Assembly: GCF_028009165.1 (NCBI RefSeq)
Contig: NC_079242.1
Location: 1,612,001 to 1,676,000, forward strand
Reading direction: 5' to 3'
Source: Akanthomyces muscarius
Taxonomy: Eukaryota > Ascomycota > Sordariomycetes > Hypocreales > Cordycipitaceae
Length of the DNA stretch: 64,000 nt
This document shows, piece after piece, positions 21,493 through 32,214 of this stretch. Both the position numbers and the translations under genes were made by a program. The notes under the pieces are model-generated. The model searched no databases. It had not been told where the DNA came from and saw only the letters and a program-made list of their open reading frames with translations. Each line of letters starts with the position of its first letter. Positions within the stretch are counted from its first letter, which is position 1.

Positions 21493-23827
21493 GAAAAGGA
21501 GATGCCCAGATTCGTCTGAACCATGCCCAATTCCCTCGTTGGGAAATGACGATGCCAAGAAGAGTAACATCATTCGACATTGGTAGCTCCGCTGCTTGTT
21601 GCAAGTGTTTGGCGCCTGGGCGAAGTCAGCTCTTTCGGCAACACCGAGCTGGCTGCATGAGGGCGCAAACGGGGCTGCAGCGAAACGTCACGCGCTGGGC
21701 CACTGCCACTGCCACGGCGGAGCTGAGCTGGAGCTTCCAAATGATGCCAGCAAAGCATCTTGGAAGGCCGTTTCAGACGGCATGTGGGGAAATCACGTCT
21801 AATTTTTTTTTGTTTCGTCGGATCTTGCATGAAGCGTAATCTGTCTTTCTTGTGGCGGAAATGAGTCCGAGGTCTGGACCTTTGCCGCGGGCCTTGTTGG
21901 GCCACTAAACATTGCGTATTATACCCCTTTGTATTTGAACAACTTAATCGAAAAATTTCCAACTACCCAACGACAGGCCCGTTACAAAGTGATGTACTGC
22001 GAGCGATTAAAGTGCAGTATGAGGTACTAGGGCTATGTATGACAACTTGATGATGCTCTCATTCGTCCCTCACAGCACCCCTTATTTTAGGATTGCAAAT
22101 ACTATTGGCATTACTTCTAAAATGCCTCGGTAGTGGAATAATACATGGAAGGGCCACAATACTGTATTAGAGCCAAGAACCATGCAGAGACTTGTCATGG
22201 GATGTCAAATTGGTTGACGCAACACCAATCGACAGCTCGGCGTCGCCCGATTGTGTATTGGACAAGGCAACACAAGCTGGTACGTTTTTGGTTTTGGTTG
22301 GTCGTATGACTTGTACAACCCAAAAGTAACTAACATTGCCGTGCTAAAAATGGTACGGCAGTGCAAAATGAAGACGGGAATCACAAAAACAAGCAACATG
22401 GACCACATTATAATCCTACCCCAGTCTTTGAAGGCGGCCGGCGCACTGCCTCGGTGCCAAGGGCGCGTACGCTGGGCCTCGCCAGCGGCCTCGCCACAGG
22501 GCTACATGCCCCATCAACTCACGTTCGCCGATGGGAAAGAGCAAGAAGCAATACATTTGAGTTTCATCTGTCGTCTTCTGATGGTCGTGAGGAAAAACCA
22601 TGAGTCCGGGGTCTGGCGAGTTGGTGCTGCAAGGTAGTAGTCCGGCTGGGACCGCGTCGGAGTCTGTTCCGAGCAAGCTGAGCCTGGCAATGGAGCACGT
22701 TGCCCGAGCGAGAAGCGACTAGGTAGGTAGCAGGAAGAGATATGCTTGGGGCATTTGCTCGGGATGGGGGTCGGATTTGCTCCGACGGTAATTAGGTTGA
22801 CTTCTTGGGTATTCCCTACGAGACGAACAGACCGCAACATGTCATGCAGGTATTTGGGGCCAGGCAATATAAGTATTACACAAAGGGGCTTGGAGATGAT
22901 ACAGCCGTTGTGACTGGCCGCTACAGCCGCTGTAGGACGTCATAGGCAGGTATTCGGCTGTGGATGACCACGGCCATGTGCAGCCGAGAAGCGAAGGAGG
23001 GAGGGGAGAGAGGATCACGATGGGCTCTGCAAATCCAATGCTAGAAATTAACCAGAAATTAAATACGAAAATTCTTCCAGCGGGATTTCAAGCATGCTTT
23101 TAGCATGAGAAAATGGCCCAGAAGAAAAAGGGCACAGGTCAATGATGAAATACGCAAAAACCAAGCATTGGCATCGACAAAAAGGCTACTGACTAGGTAC
23201 CTAAGAGCAGAAGCAATACAGCGGGCGCAGTTGGCCGAAGCCGCCCCTCATCCCCGCTGTAACCGCCGCAATGGCAAAGCAGTAAAAAAAACCCAGCCAC
23301 AGCAGTGAGGGGCACCTCGGGCTGAGCAGAGCAGGCGCTGTGGCAGGTGCCGTCAGAGACTACGAGCTTTCCCCAGCTTATTACTACGCTCCAGTTCGCC
23401 GCCTCATCACCGAGCTTTTCCCCTCGAAGACTTTTCCAAGAAGCCGCTGACCGGAAAAAAAAAGAAGTCAAACCCGGGCCTCTCTTTTCCCTCACCGTCC
23501 ATTTTATCCTACTGGCTTCGCTTCCCCCGGCTACCTTTGCTTCATCGTCCCTCTTTGCATGCACCTACCGACCTTGATACCCACCTGTCGCCAGTTTGTC
23601 GTTTGCTGGAATAAGCTACGAACCAAGCTGCCGTCATTTGCGCACTTTCTCCTCTGACCTGACTCCGGGATTTCCTACGACTTTTTGACTTCTTTTCGAA
23701 CCATTGGCCACTGAACAGCGCGTATAAACACTCCAAATTAACGAAATATTGGTGACGCGGGAGCGAGACCGTGTGTTATCGTTATCACCAATTCCCGAAC
23801 CTACGAAGAACAGTGCCACGTTCAGCC
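21493..23827. other. Intergenic region, no gene supported
   Basis: This 2.3-kb space lies between two plus-strand genes. It contains CTAGGTAGGTAG and TAGGTACCTA motifs (near 22718 and 23194). The last ~500 nt are pyrimidine-rich and look like the leader and promoter of the PX gene. Open frames are short and show no recognisable domain. Confidence 0.55.
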
Positions 23828-26800
23828 ATGGCCGCTGACAACCAAGACACATTCGTCGAGGCTACCGCCGGCGAGGATGGTGCGCCCCTGAAAATGACCA
23901 AGACAAAATCGTCCGACCAGCCTCCCGAGGGACAGACCCTCACGGGAAAGCAGGAACATTGTTAGTAGCTCAAGCTCGCCTCCTCCGCATAACCAGTCCT
24001 TTGCCCATGTACTGACACTCTATGCACTCAGACCTCAAGCGCGAGCTCATGGCCGAGCAGAGCATATACGAAATAAACGAGCTCAACTCACCTACAGCCC
24101 TCCAGCGCTTTGGCGCCCCGTTTCGATCCGAACACGGCGAGGTCTCCCCGCAGGAATCCGAGCTGCCCCTTCTGCGATACATCTTTGTCCATCATGTCCG
24201 CGACTTTCCCTTTCTTGACAAGGCTCGCGAAAAGGAATTCTGGCAAGACAAGCTACAAGTTGTACGTCTCTATCACTCCATCGTCTACTGCTTAGGATCT
24301 CGGCGCTGACATATCTCTGCCCGCATAGTTTCTGGAATCCTTTGCAACCAAGCACATTTCCTCCTCCGAAGACCGCCTCGAAGAGACAAAGCGCAGAAAG
24401 CTCGCAATCAAAGCACAAAAGATGGTTGAGCTCATGATGGTCTCTGGAATTGGCACTTCCTCCGGCTTCGAGGAGCGCATCCGATTCTCGGAAATCGAAA
24501 TTGTCGACGCCAGTGCCATTGACACTGGTGTAATGCACACGATTCCCGAGGGCAATTATATCAACGGTTGGGACGTAAATGTTGCCGCCGTGCGCACCGT
24601 CTCAATCAAGCGCAATATTCGCCAGCACAAGCACTCCGAGTTTATTCTGCGCGTCAAGAAGAAGGGCGAGCTCGAGCACTTTGTAGCTCGCCGCTATGGT
24701 GACTTTGCTCGTCTGCACAAGCGCATCCGCACTGAGCTGCCCGGCCGCTCTCTTCCCTCACTGCCTAAGAAAAACAAGTCCAACTCCACGGCGTCGACTA
24801 TCATGTCCGCGTTTGGCGGCGGCGGTGACGATTCCGATGATGGAGCTAGTGTGTCCACTGTGTCGACGCGGATGACTCGCCTTTCTACTGAGCCTGATGC
24901 GCCCTCTGCGAGACTGTCTCCGGCTGGCCACCAAAGAGCCAACTCTCTTCGGTCAACTGTTTCCAGAAACGGCAGTTCACCTCGCCTATCCTCGGACGGG
25001 CGACACGCCCCGGGTGGCGCTTCTCCAAACTCTGCTCCTAATGGAGAGGTATGTAACAGTATAATGCTTGAAGCGAAGCCAACCACTAATTCTGTCTCAG
25101 ACTGTTGTCCTTGGTCGCGAACGGCAGCGAATTTCCCTGCGATCCTTCATTCGTTCTATGTTACATAACCCGCAAGTAGCTAACACCGCTGCCATGGAGC
25201 ATTTCTTGACGGCGGACTCCATAACACCAACTGACGAAGATGTGGAGGACATTGTCCGTCGCAAGGCTCTGGACGAGAAGCGTGTTGAGGAGCAAAAGAA
25301 CTTTTACGAAATTGCTCGTAAACGTGCAGCGGAGCTCGACGAATACATGGAACAGTTCCGACGTGATATTGTCGAGCGCAACGGTCTCACTATGCTCTTC
25401 AAGGAAATCAAGGAGAAGAAGACGATCGGAGATCTTAGCATACAGTATCGCAAGTTTGCCGAGTGGCTACGCATCGAAGTCGCTGCCGTCATCTACCATC
25501 TGTTCCTGGCCGAGGACAACTCTCCAGAAGTGTTTGCGCAGGCACGCAGAATCCACTCTCTGGTGCCATATAGCATCATCAAGAATGTGATTCGCATTGC
25601 CAACCCGGCCGCCGTCATGTCGGGGATCCTGGATGTCTTCATGGCGCAGCCCTTTGGCACGCGCTCCTTGCTGCAGCGCATCTTTTCTCTGACCCTGAAT
25701 GACGGAATCAAGAGCTTCCAGAAATCCATCGACACCCTCAACGCCAAGATTGGTGACCCCGTCTTTTCGGAGAAGCTGCAGCGTTATACAAAGGCCGAGG
25801 AGCACATTAAGATTGCCATCCGCCAAGAGGCGGAGAGCGAGAACATGGATCTCGTCGTCACTATTTTGCGCTCGGATCAGCTGGAGCCTGAGCTGACGGG
25901 ACCGCAGGTCCAGCGCCTCTTCAATGCCTACGTCGCCTTCAACAATGCCGTGGAGAACGTTGATGAGGAGCTCAAACAGGGCGCCGAGCTCTTCTCCCAC
26001 CTTAAGCAGCTGCTCAAGCTGTGCACCCGCCAGCGTGACAAGGCTATGATGCTGAACCTCGTTGAAGAGCCTGTCACGCTGCAGCTCTTCCGCGACTTGT
26101 TCACTATTTTCTACGAGCCGCTCGTCCGCGTCTACAAATCGGCCAATGTCTACAACAGCGTGTCAGACTTTGCTGTCTTCTTTGATGACATTATCCAGAC
26201 CGTGGATAAGTGTCGCGAGCAAGATGCGTCGGCTGACCCGAATCAGACGGTGCAGGCGTTTATCGACCTCTGCCAGCGCCACGAGCACAACTTTTACAAG
26301 TTTGTCCACGAGGTTCACACGCACGACAACGGACTCTTCACTCAGCTCATGGGGTGGATTGAAGGGATCCTCGAGTTCCTGCGCAAGGGCCCTAAGAATG
26401 GCAAGCTCAACGTCAATGCCCTCTTTGAAGGCGGCGTCAGCGCAGGCGCTATTGAGAAGGAGAAGGCTATAGACGAAGTCAATGCGCTTATTGCATGGCA
26501 AGAAGCCCGCAAGAAGTGGCACAATGATAAGACGCGACAAAAGATGGCTGCCGAGTCCAACACGGCCGGTGGTGGCATGGGCGGCAGTTTGGTAGGTGGA
26601 TTGAGCTTTGACGTCTCCGACTTTGGGCTGGATAGCGCAGATGTTGAAGACTTTAACAACTTTCACGAAGAAGACTCGGAAGACGAGCTGGAAGCGGAAG
26701 CAGAAGACGAGATGGACCCGATTGAGGCGGAGCGCCGCCGCCGCCAGAAGCAGCAGCATACCCTCCGCCGCAGGGCGGGTGAGCCCGTCAAGCCCGAGAT

Positions 26801-26864
26801 TAGCGAGGTGCACAAGCTCAAAGACAACTTTTTGGTCATGCTGCGCGAGGTGCTCGCGGATTAA
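23828..26864 (+). CDS. LEC1: PX/PXB-domain lipid-transport protein (Lec1/YPR097W family), 948 aa
   Basis: The family combines a PXB domain, a phosphoinositide-binding PX domain and a DUF3818 region. Yeast Lec1 affects lipid and ergosterol distribution at the cell cortex. Exons 23828-23960, 24032-24261, 24329-25048 and 25101-26864 splice cleanly (introns 71, 67 and 52 nt). Residues ~45-190 form the PXB region (YLKRELMAEQSIYEINELNS). PX starts near residue 203 and carries the RRYGDFARLH basic motif near 242-251 and the PSLPKKNK loop. A ~90-residue disordered insert (GGGGDDSDDGASVSTVSTR and beyond) interrupts PX, which resumes at the start of exon 4 (RISLRSFIRSMLHNP). The remainder is the helical DUF3818 region. 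The tail is acidic (EEDSEDELEAEAEDEMD). It is likely a peripheral membrane protein. The family is clear; lipid specificity is inference. Confidence 0.9.
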
Positions 26865-27758
26865 GTTTTACTTACAGAGGGAGGGTTTTGAGCGAGTAAA
26901 TGAATGGACGAGTGAGAGGAGGATGCATATCGTCTTGCGCCTTGTCCTTTTCCCATAGAGTGTTTTGGTCCTTTTTTTCTCTTTGGGTTTATTAATGAGT
27001 TGTTTTGGCCTATGATATCACGCTGGTTACATAGCATTACTACGAAAATCGCACTGCATTTTTTGAATTGCTCTCGCGTTTGACCTCCTGCCAAAGCAGC
27101 AGAGGACGGATGTATGCCATCTTGGGACCAGCTGTTCCCCCATCCACCGTGTTTAATTTACTGTCCCATTTACTCCCGTCCGTCAAAGCAGCAGAGGATA
27201 TAAACTGTCTTGGAATCTTCATGTTTCCGTCAAACCATATCCAAGTAGTCATCACGCGATCAGCAGGTTTTTCTTATCAACTTTTTTTTTTGATAGTCAT
27301 TCGCTCTGTAAAAAAAACCCATCTTCCGAGAGAGAAATTAAAAACAAATAAAAAGAACCCACGAGTTCCTCTCTCTAAAATCCTTCCACACTTTGTTCTA
27401 TTCTGAAATAGATCCCCAACAGCTTTGTAGTTTGGTCGACACTTTTTCTTCGGATCGACCCTTCTTTTCCTCCCCATGACTTCTTCTTTCTCCACGTACC
27501 GTTTCGTTTCAATCATGCCAAAACGAGAAGATGGAAAACCATCCCCCCTGTCAGTATGCGTTATTCTTCATTGTCATCCCGAAACATAAAAAGGACGCGC
27601 TTTATATCCTTCGGCACCCCTTCTTTTCCTTAACCGTGATCCTGTTACGACAAGATCTTTTGTTGTAGCGTTCGCGGCAGAGATTCATGAGAAGACGACA
27701 ACCCCCAATGATGATTTTGTAGTTTGTGCTGAAAATGAAAATAGATAGAGTCCTTCGT
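26865..27758. other. Convergent 3' region between the PX gene and eIF3m
   Basis: This 894-nt AT-rich gap must hold both 3' UTRs. It contains a 15-nt direct repeat (27092-27106 and 27184-27198). No gene is seen. Confidence 0.6.
27092..27198. repeat. Pair of 15-nt direct repeats
   Basis: CAAAGCAGCAGAGGA occurs at 27092-27106 and again at 27184-27198, 92 nt apart, in the convergent 3' region. It may be the trace of a small tandem duplication or a 3' UTR motif. Confidence 0.6.
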
Positions 27759-29139
27759 TTAATCATCGTTGTCGGTGCGCTCACGCTGCTGTCGGCGGCG
27801 CTCGCCCTGGTTGCCCGAGCCACTGTTCGTGTTGGCCAGCTTGCGCTCTAGCTCCTGGGTCTCGCGCTCGCGCGCCGTCTTGGCGTTGGCCTGCTCCTGG
27901 CGCAGGACGCCGAGGACACTGGTGAGGGTGGTGCGCCAGTGGTCGACGCGGGTGGCGAGCTCCTGGTACTGCTTCTGGCCGAACACGCGGTAGGTGACCT
28001 TGTGGACGAGGAACATTTGGCGCTGCTGGGAGAGCTTGCCCTCGACGAGACCGGCGCGGACCACGTCAATGGTCCACTTCTCGACCTCGTCGGCCGGGAT
28101 CTGGAGGGCCTTGCAGATCTTCTCGTAGGCAATCTCGCGAGAGGGCGTGGCGGCCGCCAGGCTGGCAAAGGTCAGGAGGCGCATCTTGCGGTGCAGCTTC
28201 TCGCTGTCGAACTTCTGCTGCTCGACCCAGCCCTCGTGCTCGTCGTTGAAGTCGTTGTAGTCCTCGAGATCCTGCTCGGCGAAGATGTCGAGGAGTTGTG
28301 AGTAGACGGGGTGGCTGTCGGAGAGAGCCTGTATCGAGGGGATGGCGCGGAGGTCCTGGAAGAGGAAGTACGTGTTGGAGAGGATGGCTAGCTTGACGGC
28401 GCGGAGGGAGAGTCTTTGGGCGTCGTCCGAGGTGAGCTCTTCCTTGTCGTCGGCGTCGAACGTGTGGAGGGCCTTGAGCAGGAACTCGTAGCTTTCGCTA
28501 TTGAACACGGTTAGCATCCCCTGGACTGTAAGTGCACACACGCCGATATATACGGCGCATTCATAAAACGTACCCCTCCTCACCAGCCTCGGCGGCGACA
28601 TCGGCAACCTCCTCGTAAATCTTGCGCTCAATCTCCTCACCGGCACCCCAGGTATCCAGCCACTCGGGCAGCTTATCGAGGTAGTGGCGCAGGTTCTCAA
28701 ACATGCCGTGGGCCTTGAGGAATTTGAGAATCTCCATGAAGACGCGAGCGCGGATGGGGTCGGCGGGCTCGAGCAGGTTGAAGACGGTCGAGAGGGCGTT
28801 GAGGGAGAGGCCGGCGCCGTGGACGGGCGAGTTGCTCATGGGCTTGGCAAAGCTGCCGCAAAGCGCGGGCAAGTACTTTTTGGGGTCGGCAGACTGGAGG
28901 ACGAGGTGGATCATGAGGTTCGAGGCGGCGGTATACTCCTTCTCGGGGACCGTGTTGAGGGCGCTCGAGGCGGCGACGAGCTTGGAGAGCACCTCCTCCT
29001 TGGAGGGCGCCTTGTCGCCGCTCAGCAGCTGCTTGGCGTCCTCGGCCTTGAGGTAGTCGGCCATTTCTTTGGCGAGCTCCTCAAAGGAGCCATCGACAAA
29101 GAGCAGCTGGGGCTGCGCGTCGCTCTTGGCAGCAGGCAT
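27759..29139 (-). CDS. eif3m: Eukaryotic translation initiation factor 3 subunit M, 434 aa
   Basis: eIF3m is a PCI-domain subunit of the eIF3 complex, which binds the 40S subunit and organises translation initiation. Exons 28574-29139 and 27759-28497 join across a 76-nt GT-AG intron, giving [17 protein letters not shown] at the junction. The N-terminal half is helical. The PCI/winged-helix region spans roughly residues 200-375 ([20 protein letters not shown], then [20 protein letters not shown]). The C-terminus is a charged tail with many Gln, Arg and Asn residues. The length matches the family (~430-450 aa). It converges on the PX gene and lies 882 nt from the stop codon of the checkpoint kinase gene on the same strand. 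Confidence 0.95.
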
Positions 29140-30021
29140 ATTGTCAGAAATTCTGCGGGTTGCGTGCTTCCTTTCGTCGTCTTCGATCAGGATTGGCGAT
29201 GAGGGTTAATTGCCGTGGGTTGAAATTTTGCCCTCGTTTTGGCAGGGTTGATTTCGACGGGCGGAGGAGGAGGAGGGATTCGCTCAAGCGGGCTTCTCGT
29301 TCTGCCACACACACGGCAGGGGCGGGGGTGAGAAAAATTGGACACACGAGGATACAAGAGGTTGACTCAGCAGAGGGGCCAGTAAAAAAAGAAGCCGTGG
29401 TTCAAGGTGGGCGGTCTTATTAGCGTCGACTTGTTCCCAGCATTACACAGTCACAGAGTCAGTGAGGGATTGGGCTACCAAAATGTGATAAACCTGCGCG
29501 CAGATTGGAATAGCCCTTGTGGCGGGGCTTTCTGCTTGGTGCTGCCTTCTGGGCCTGTCGTGGTGCACTTTCCGCCGCGAGACCCCGCCAAATTTTCTGC
29601 CGTCTTAATGTGTGGGCGCTAAGCGAGAGCGGTGGCAGGCAAAAGAGACATGTGACTTGGCACGTGATGACGCGTCTCAGCTTTCCTACACTTACAACAC
29701 CAGACCATCTATCGCAGCTTTTTAAGTATAAAAAACAGCGTGATTTGTAGCAATGTTCAATATAGACTTTTGGTACTCCGAATCATTCCAACATCAGACC
29801 GGAAAAACTGAGCCAAGCCAGCAAGCTGACAAAGCCACCCCACAAAGAACGGTACTAACATCTCTGTCCGTGTAAACCCCAGCGCAGCAAACAATGTCCG
29901 ATATCTATATACAGCGTAATGAAACAAGAAAAAGGCCGAAACTGGAAAGATGCTATACAGTAACAGAAGAAAAAAAGCCACCAAAAACAGCGTATTAGAC
30001 CGTCACAACTCGTTGACTTCC
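29140..30021. other. Intergenic region: eIF3m promoter and kinase 3' region
   Basis: This 882-nt gap lies between two minus-strand genes. The part next to eIF3m holds its promoter and leader. No gene or structured RNA was recognised. Confidence 0.55.
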
Positions 30022-32214
30022 TTATTTACCCTTGCCCTTAGCATTGTCCGGGTAAAGGACTTGGTCTCCCTTGCCACCCATCTCCATAAATTCCGCGGGA
30101 GCTCGCTGCTCCGACGGTGCTTGCTCGCGAGGGACGTTGATAACGCGATCCTTGGGATTGACAAAGACCTTGACTGGATTCTTAGCGTTGCCGGCTGTGA
30201 CGTGCTCTGGAATAAGCACCTGATTGTAGTGACACAGCAAGGTGCGCTCGCGCTTAGCGGTTCTGCGGTTGACCTCGAGACCAGCAATGCCGCCGACAAG
30301 GCCGCCGGTGCTATCATTAACGCTCATCGGCTGCTGTGTAAGCCATGGGTGGGCAAGGCACTGGTCGACCGTGAATCTCTTCTCAGGGTCGACAATCAGC
30401 ATGGAATCAATGAGGTCCACTATGGAAACTGTTAGCTTTGGTAAAATGTGAGGAGTTTGTGGCTAGTTACAGGCTGGGTCGCCGACGGAGTCCCAGTATG
30501 GCGATGGGTAGTCGAAGCGACCGCTCCTAATCTGCTGGGAGAGGGTGTAGGGAAAGTCGCGAGAGTAAAGCTCGTCAGAGAATGGGGGAAAGCCGCACAG
30601 GCAAATGTAGAGCACAACACCTAATGACCAGATGTCGACAGCCTTTGTGTACTTGCGCTGCTTAGAATCAGCAAGAATTTCAGGCGCGACGTAGCTGGGA
30701 GTGCCGCAGAGCGTTGTGGTGAAGGACTCCTCGCCAATAATCTTGGCAAGGCCGAAATCTGCCAACTTCACATGAAGTTCTTTATCAACCAAAAGGATGT
30801 TTTCGGGTTTGATATCACGATGCACAATGTTGCGCTCGTGAAGGTACTTGATGCCATGGAACAGTTGCTTAAACAGCTTTCTGGCTTCGTCCTCACTGAG
30901 CTTGGACTTGGCAACGATATGGTTGAAAAGCTCACCCTCGGGAGCGAGTTCAAGAACGAGATAGACGCGGTCACGTTCGCTAAATGTGTCCTTGAGACAC
31001 AGCACGTTGGGGTGGCTGACGGCCATGAGCATGCCGATTTCTTGTTGCAGACCCTCGGTCTTTGACTTTTCCTCGACGCCGGGCGTCTTGGTGAAAATCT
31101 TGACAGCAAAGCGCTTGCCGGTGGACTTTTCTATGCACAGGTAGACCTCGGCAAAATGACCCTTTCCGAGCTTGTGGAGTAGCGTGTATTGTTGCAGGAA
31201 TGCGCTGGTATGACGGCTCTTTGGGTATTTGAAGACGAATCTGGCGCGACCGTGGACGGCAATTTCATCGCCATCTTCGAGTTCACGCCGTTGGTTACGG
31301 CCAACAATCGCTTCGTTGACAAATGTACCGTTGCTGGATAGATCTTCAATGATTGCAACCGTGTCATTGCCGTTGTTCTCTGTAAAGATTAGGCAGTGTC
31401 GGTTCGAAACGACGCCCTCGCTCACGACAATATCTACAGTTTGTCAGCAGACCGAACCATCAGTACCGAACAGGGGGGCTCCAACGTAGAACCTACCGCA
31501 TTCAGGATGACGACCGATGAGGTATCCACGAGACGCAATACCGCCAATCTGTGTGCGCTCATAAGCCTCCTCTTCATGGATCGCGGGTGGAGTTTCACGG
31601 ACGTTATCGTTCGTCTCGGCATCAGCGGCCGTTTTAATCGAGTCGTTGGGTGGGCAGGCGCATCGCTTCTTGAGAACCTTGGGCTTATCGCCATACTTTG
31701 CGTCTAGCGGAACGAGGAAGCCCCAGACGCCCTCTTCGTGCTCATCTTGGGCGTCCTCGGCGAACTCGAGCTGCCTGTCGACGAGCTGGCTGACGGGCTG
31801 CGTGTCCTGGGGAGGCGACGAGAGGCCCTGCAGCTGCGAGTAGTTGTCGTCCGACTTGCGCGGAGTCGTCTCCTCGACCGTCTTGGCGCCAACAGGCGTG
31901 GGGGTGACCTCCTTGACATCGCTCGTCGAGCCGTACGTCGCATCGTTAGTGAGGGGGGACGGCAGGTGGTTGTCGCGGGAGACGGGCGTCTTGTCGTGGG
32001 GCTTGCCGTTGGGCGCGTCGCGGGTGTCATCAGAGAGGCGGTCGGAACGGCGAGGCTTCTTGCTCTCGGCCGAATCGTCCGGCAGCGAGCCCTTTGCGAC
32101 GGGGATGTGGTCAGCGTTGCGAACGAGGAAACCAAGAAAGAAGAGTTGGGCGGCGCGAGCACAAAGACTTACTCGGGGCCGCTTGAGGTTGCTCTTTTCG
32201 CCACCAGGCGACAT
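30022..32214 (-). CDS. CDS1: FHA-domain checkpoint kinase (Cds1/Chk2, Neurospora PRD-4 type), 665 aa
   Basis: A Ser/Thr kinase that relays DNA-damage and replication-stress signals from ATM/ATR; in Neurospora the homologue PRD-4 also links damage to the clock. Exons are 32173-32214, 31497-32091, 30471-31433 and 30022-30419. The N-terminus has several SQ/TQ sites (YSQ, DTQ, VSQ, RTQ), the usual ATM/ATR targets. The FHA core is GRHPEC (207-212), SNRH (222-225) and SSNGTFVN. Kinase motifs are GKGHFAEVY, the Lys of AVKIF (K324), VHRDIKPEN (D419), DFG (D438) and an activation loop TTTLCGTPSYVAPE. There is one FHA domain, unlike yeast Rad53 with two. Intron 1 is 81 nt, in frame and stop-free; splicing it is supported by a perfect GTAAGT donor. 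Confidence 0.93.
32092..32172 (-). other. In-frame, stop-free 81-nt first intron of the checkpoint kinase
   Basis: Read on the minus strand it starts GTAAGT, has a CTGAC branch-like site and ends CAAAG. Its length is 27 codons with no stop, so retention would insert a 27-residue segment containing LCARAAQLFFLGFLV. That hydrophobic stretch is out of character with the charged N-terminus, so the spliced form is likely the main product. Confidence 0.7.
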
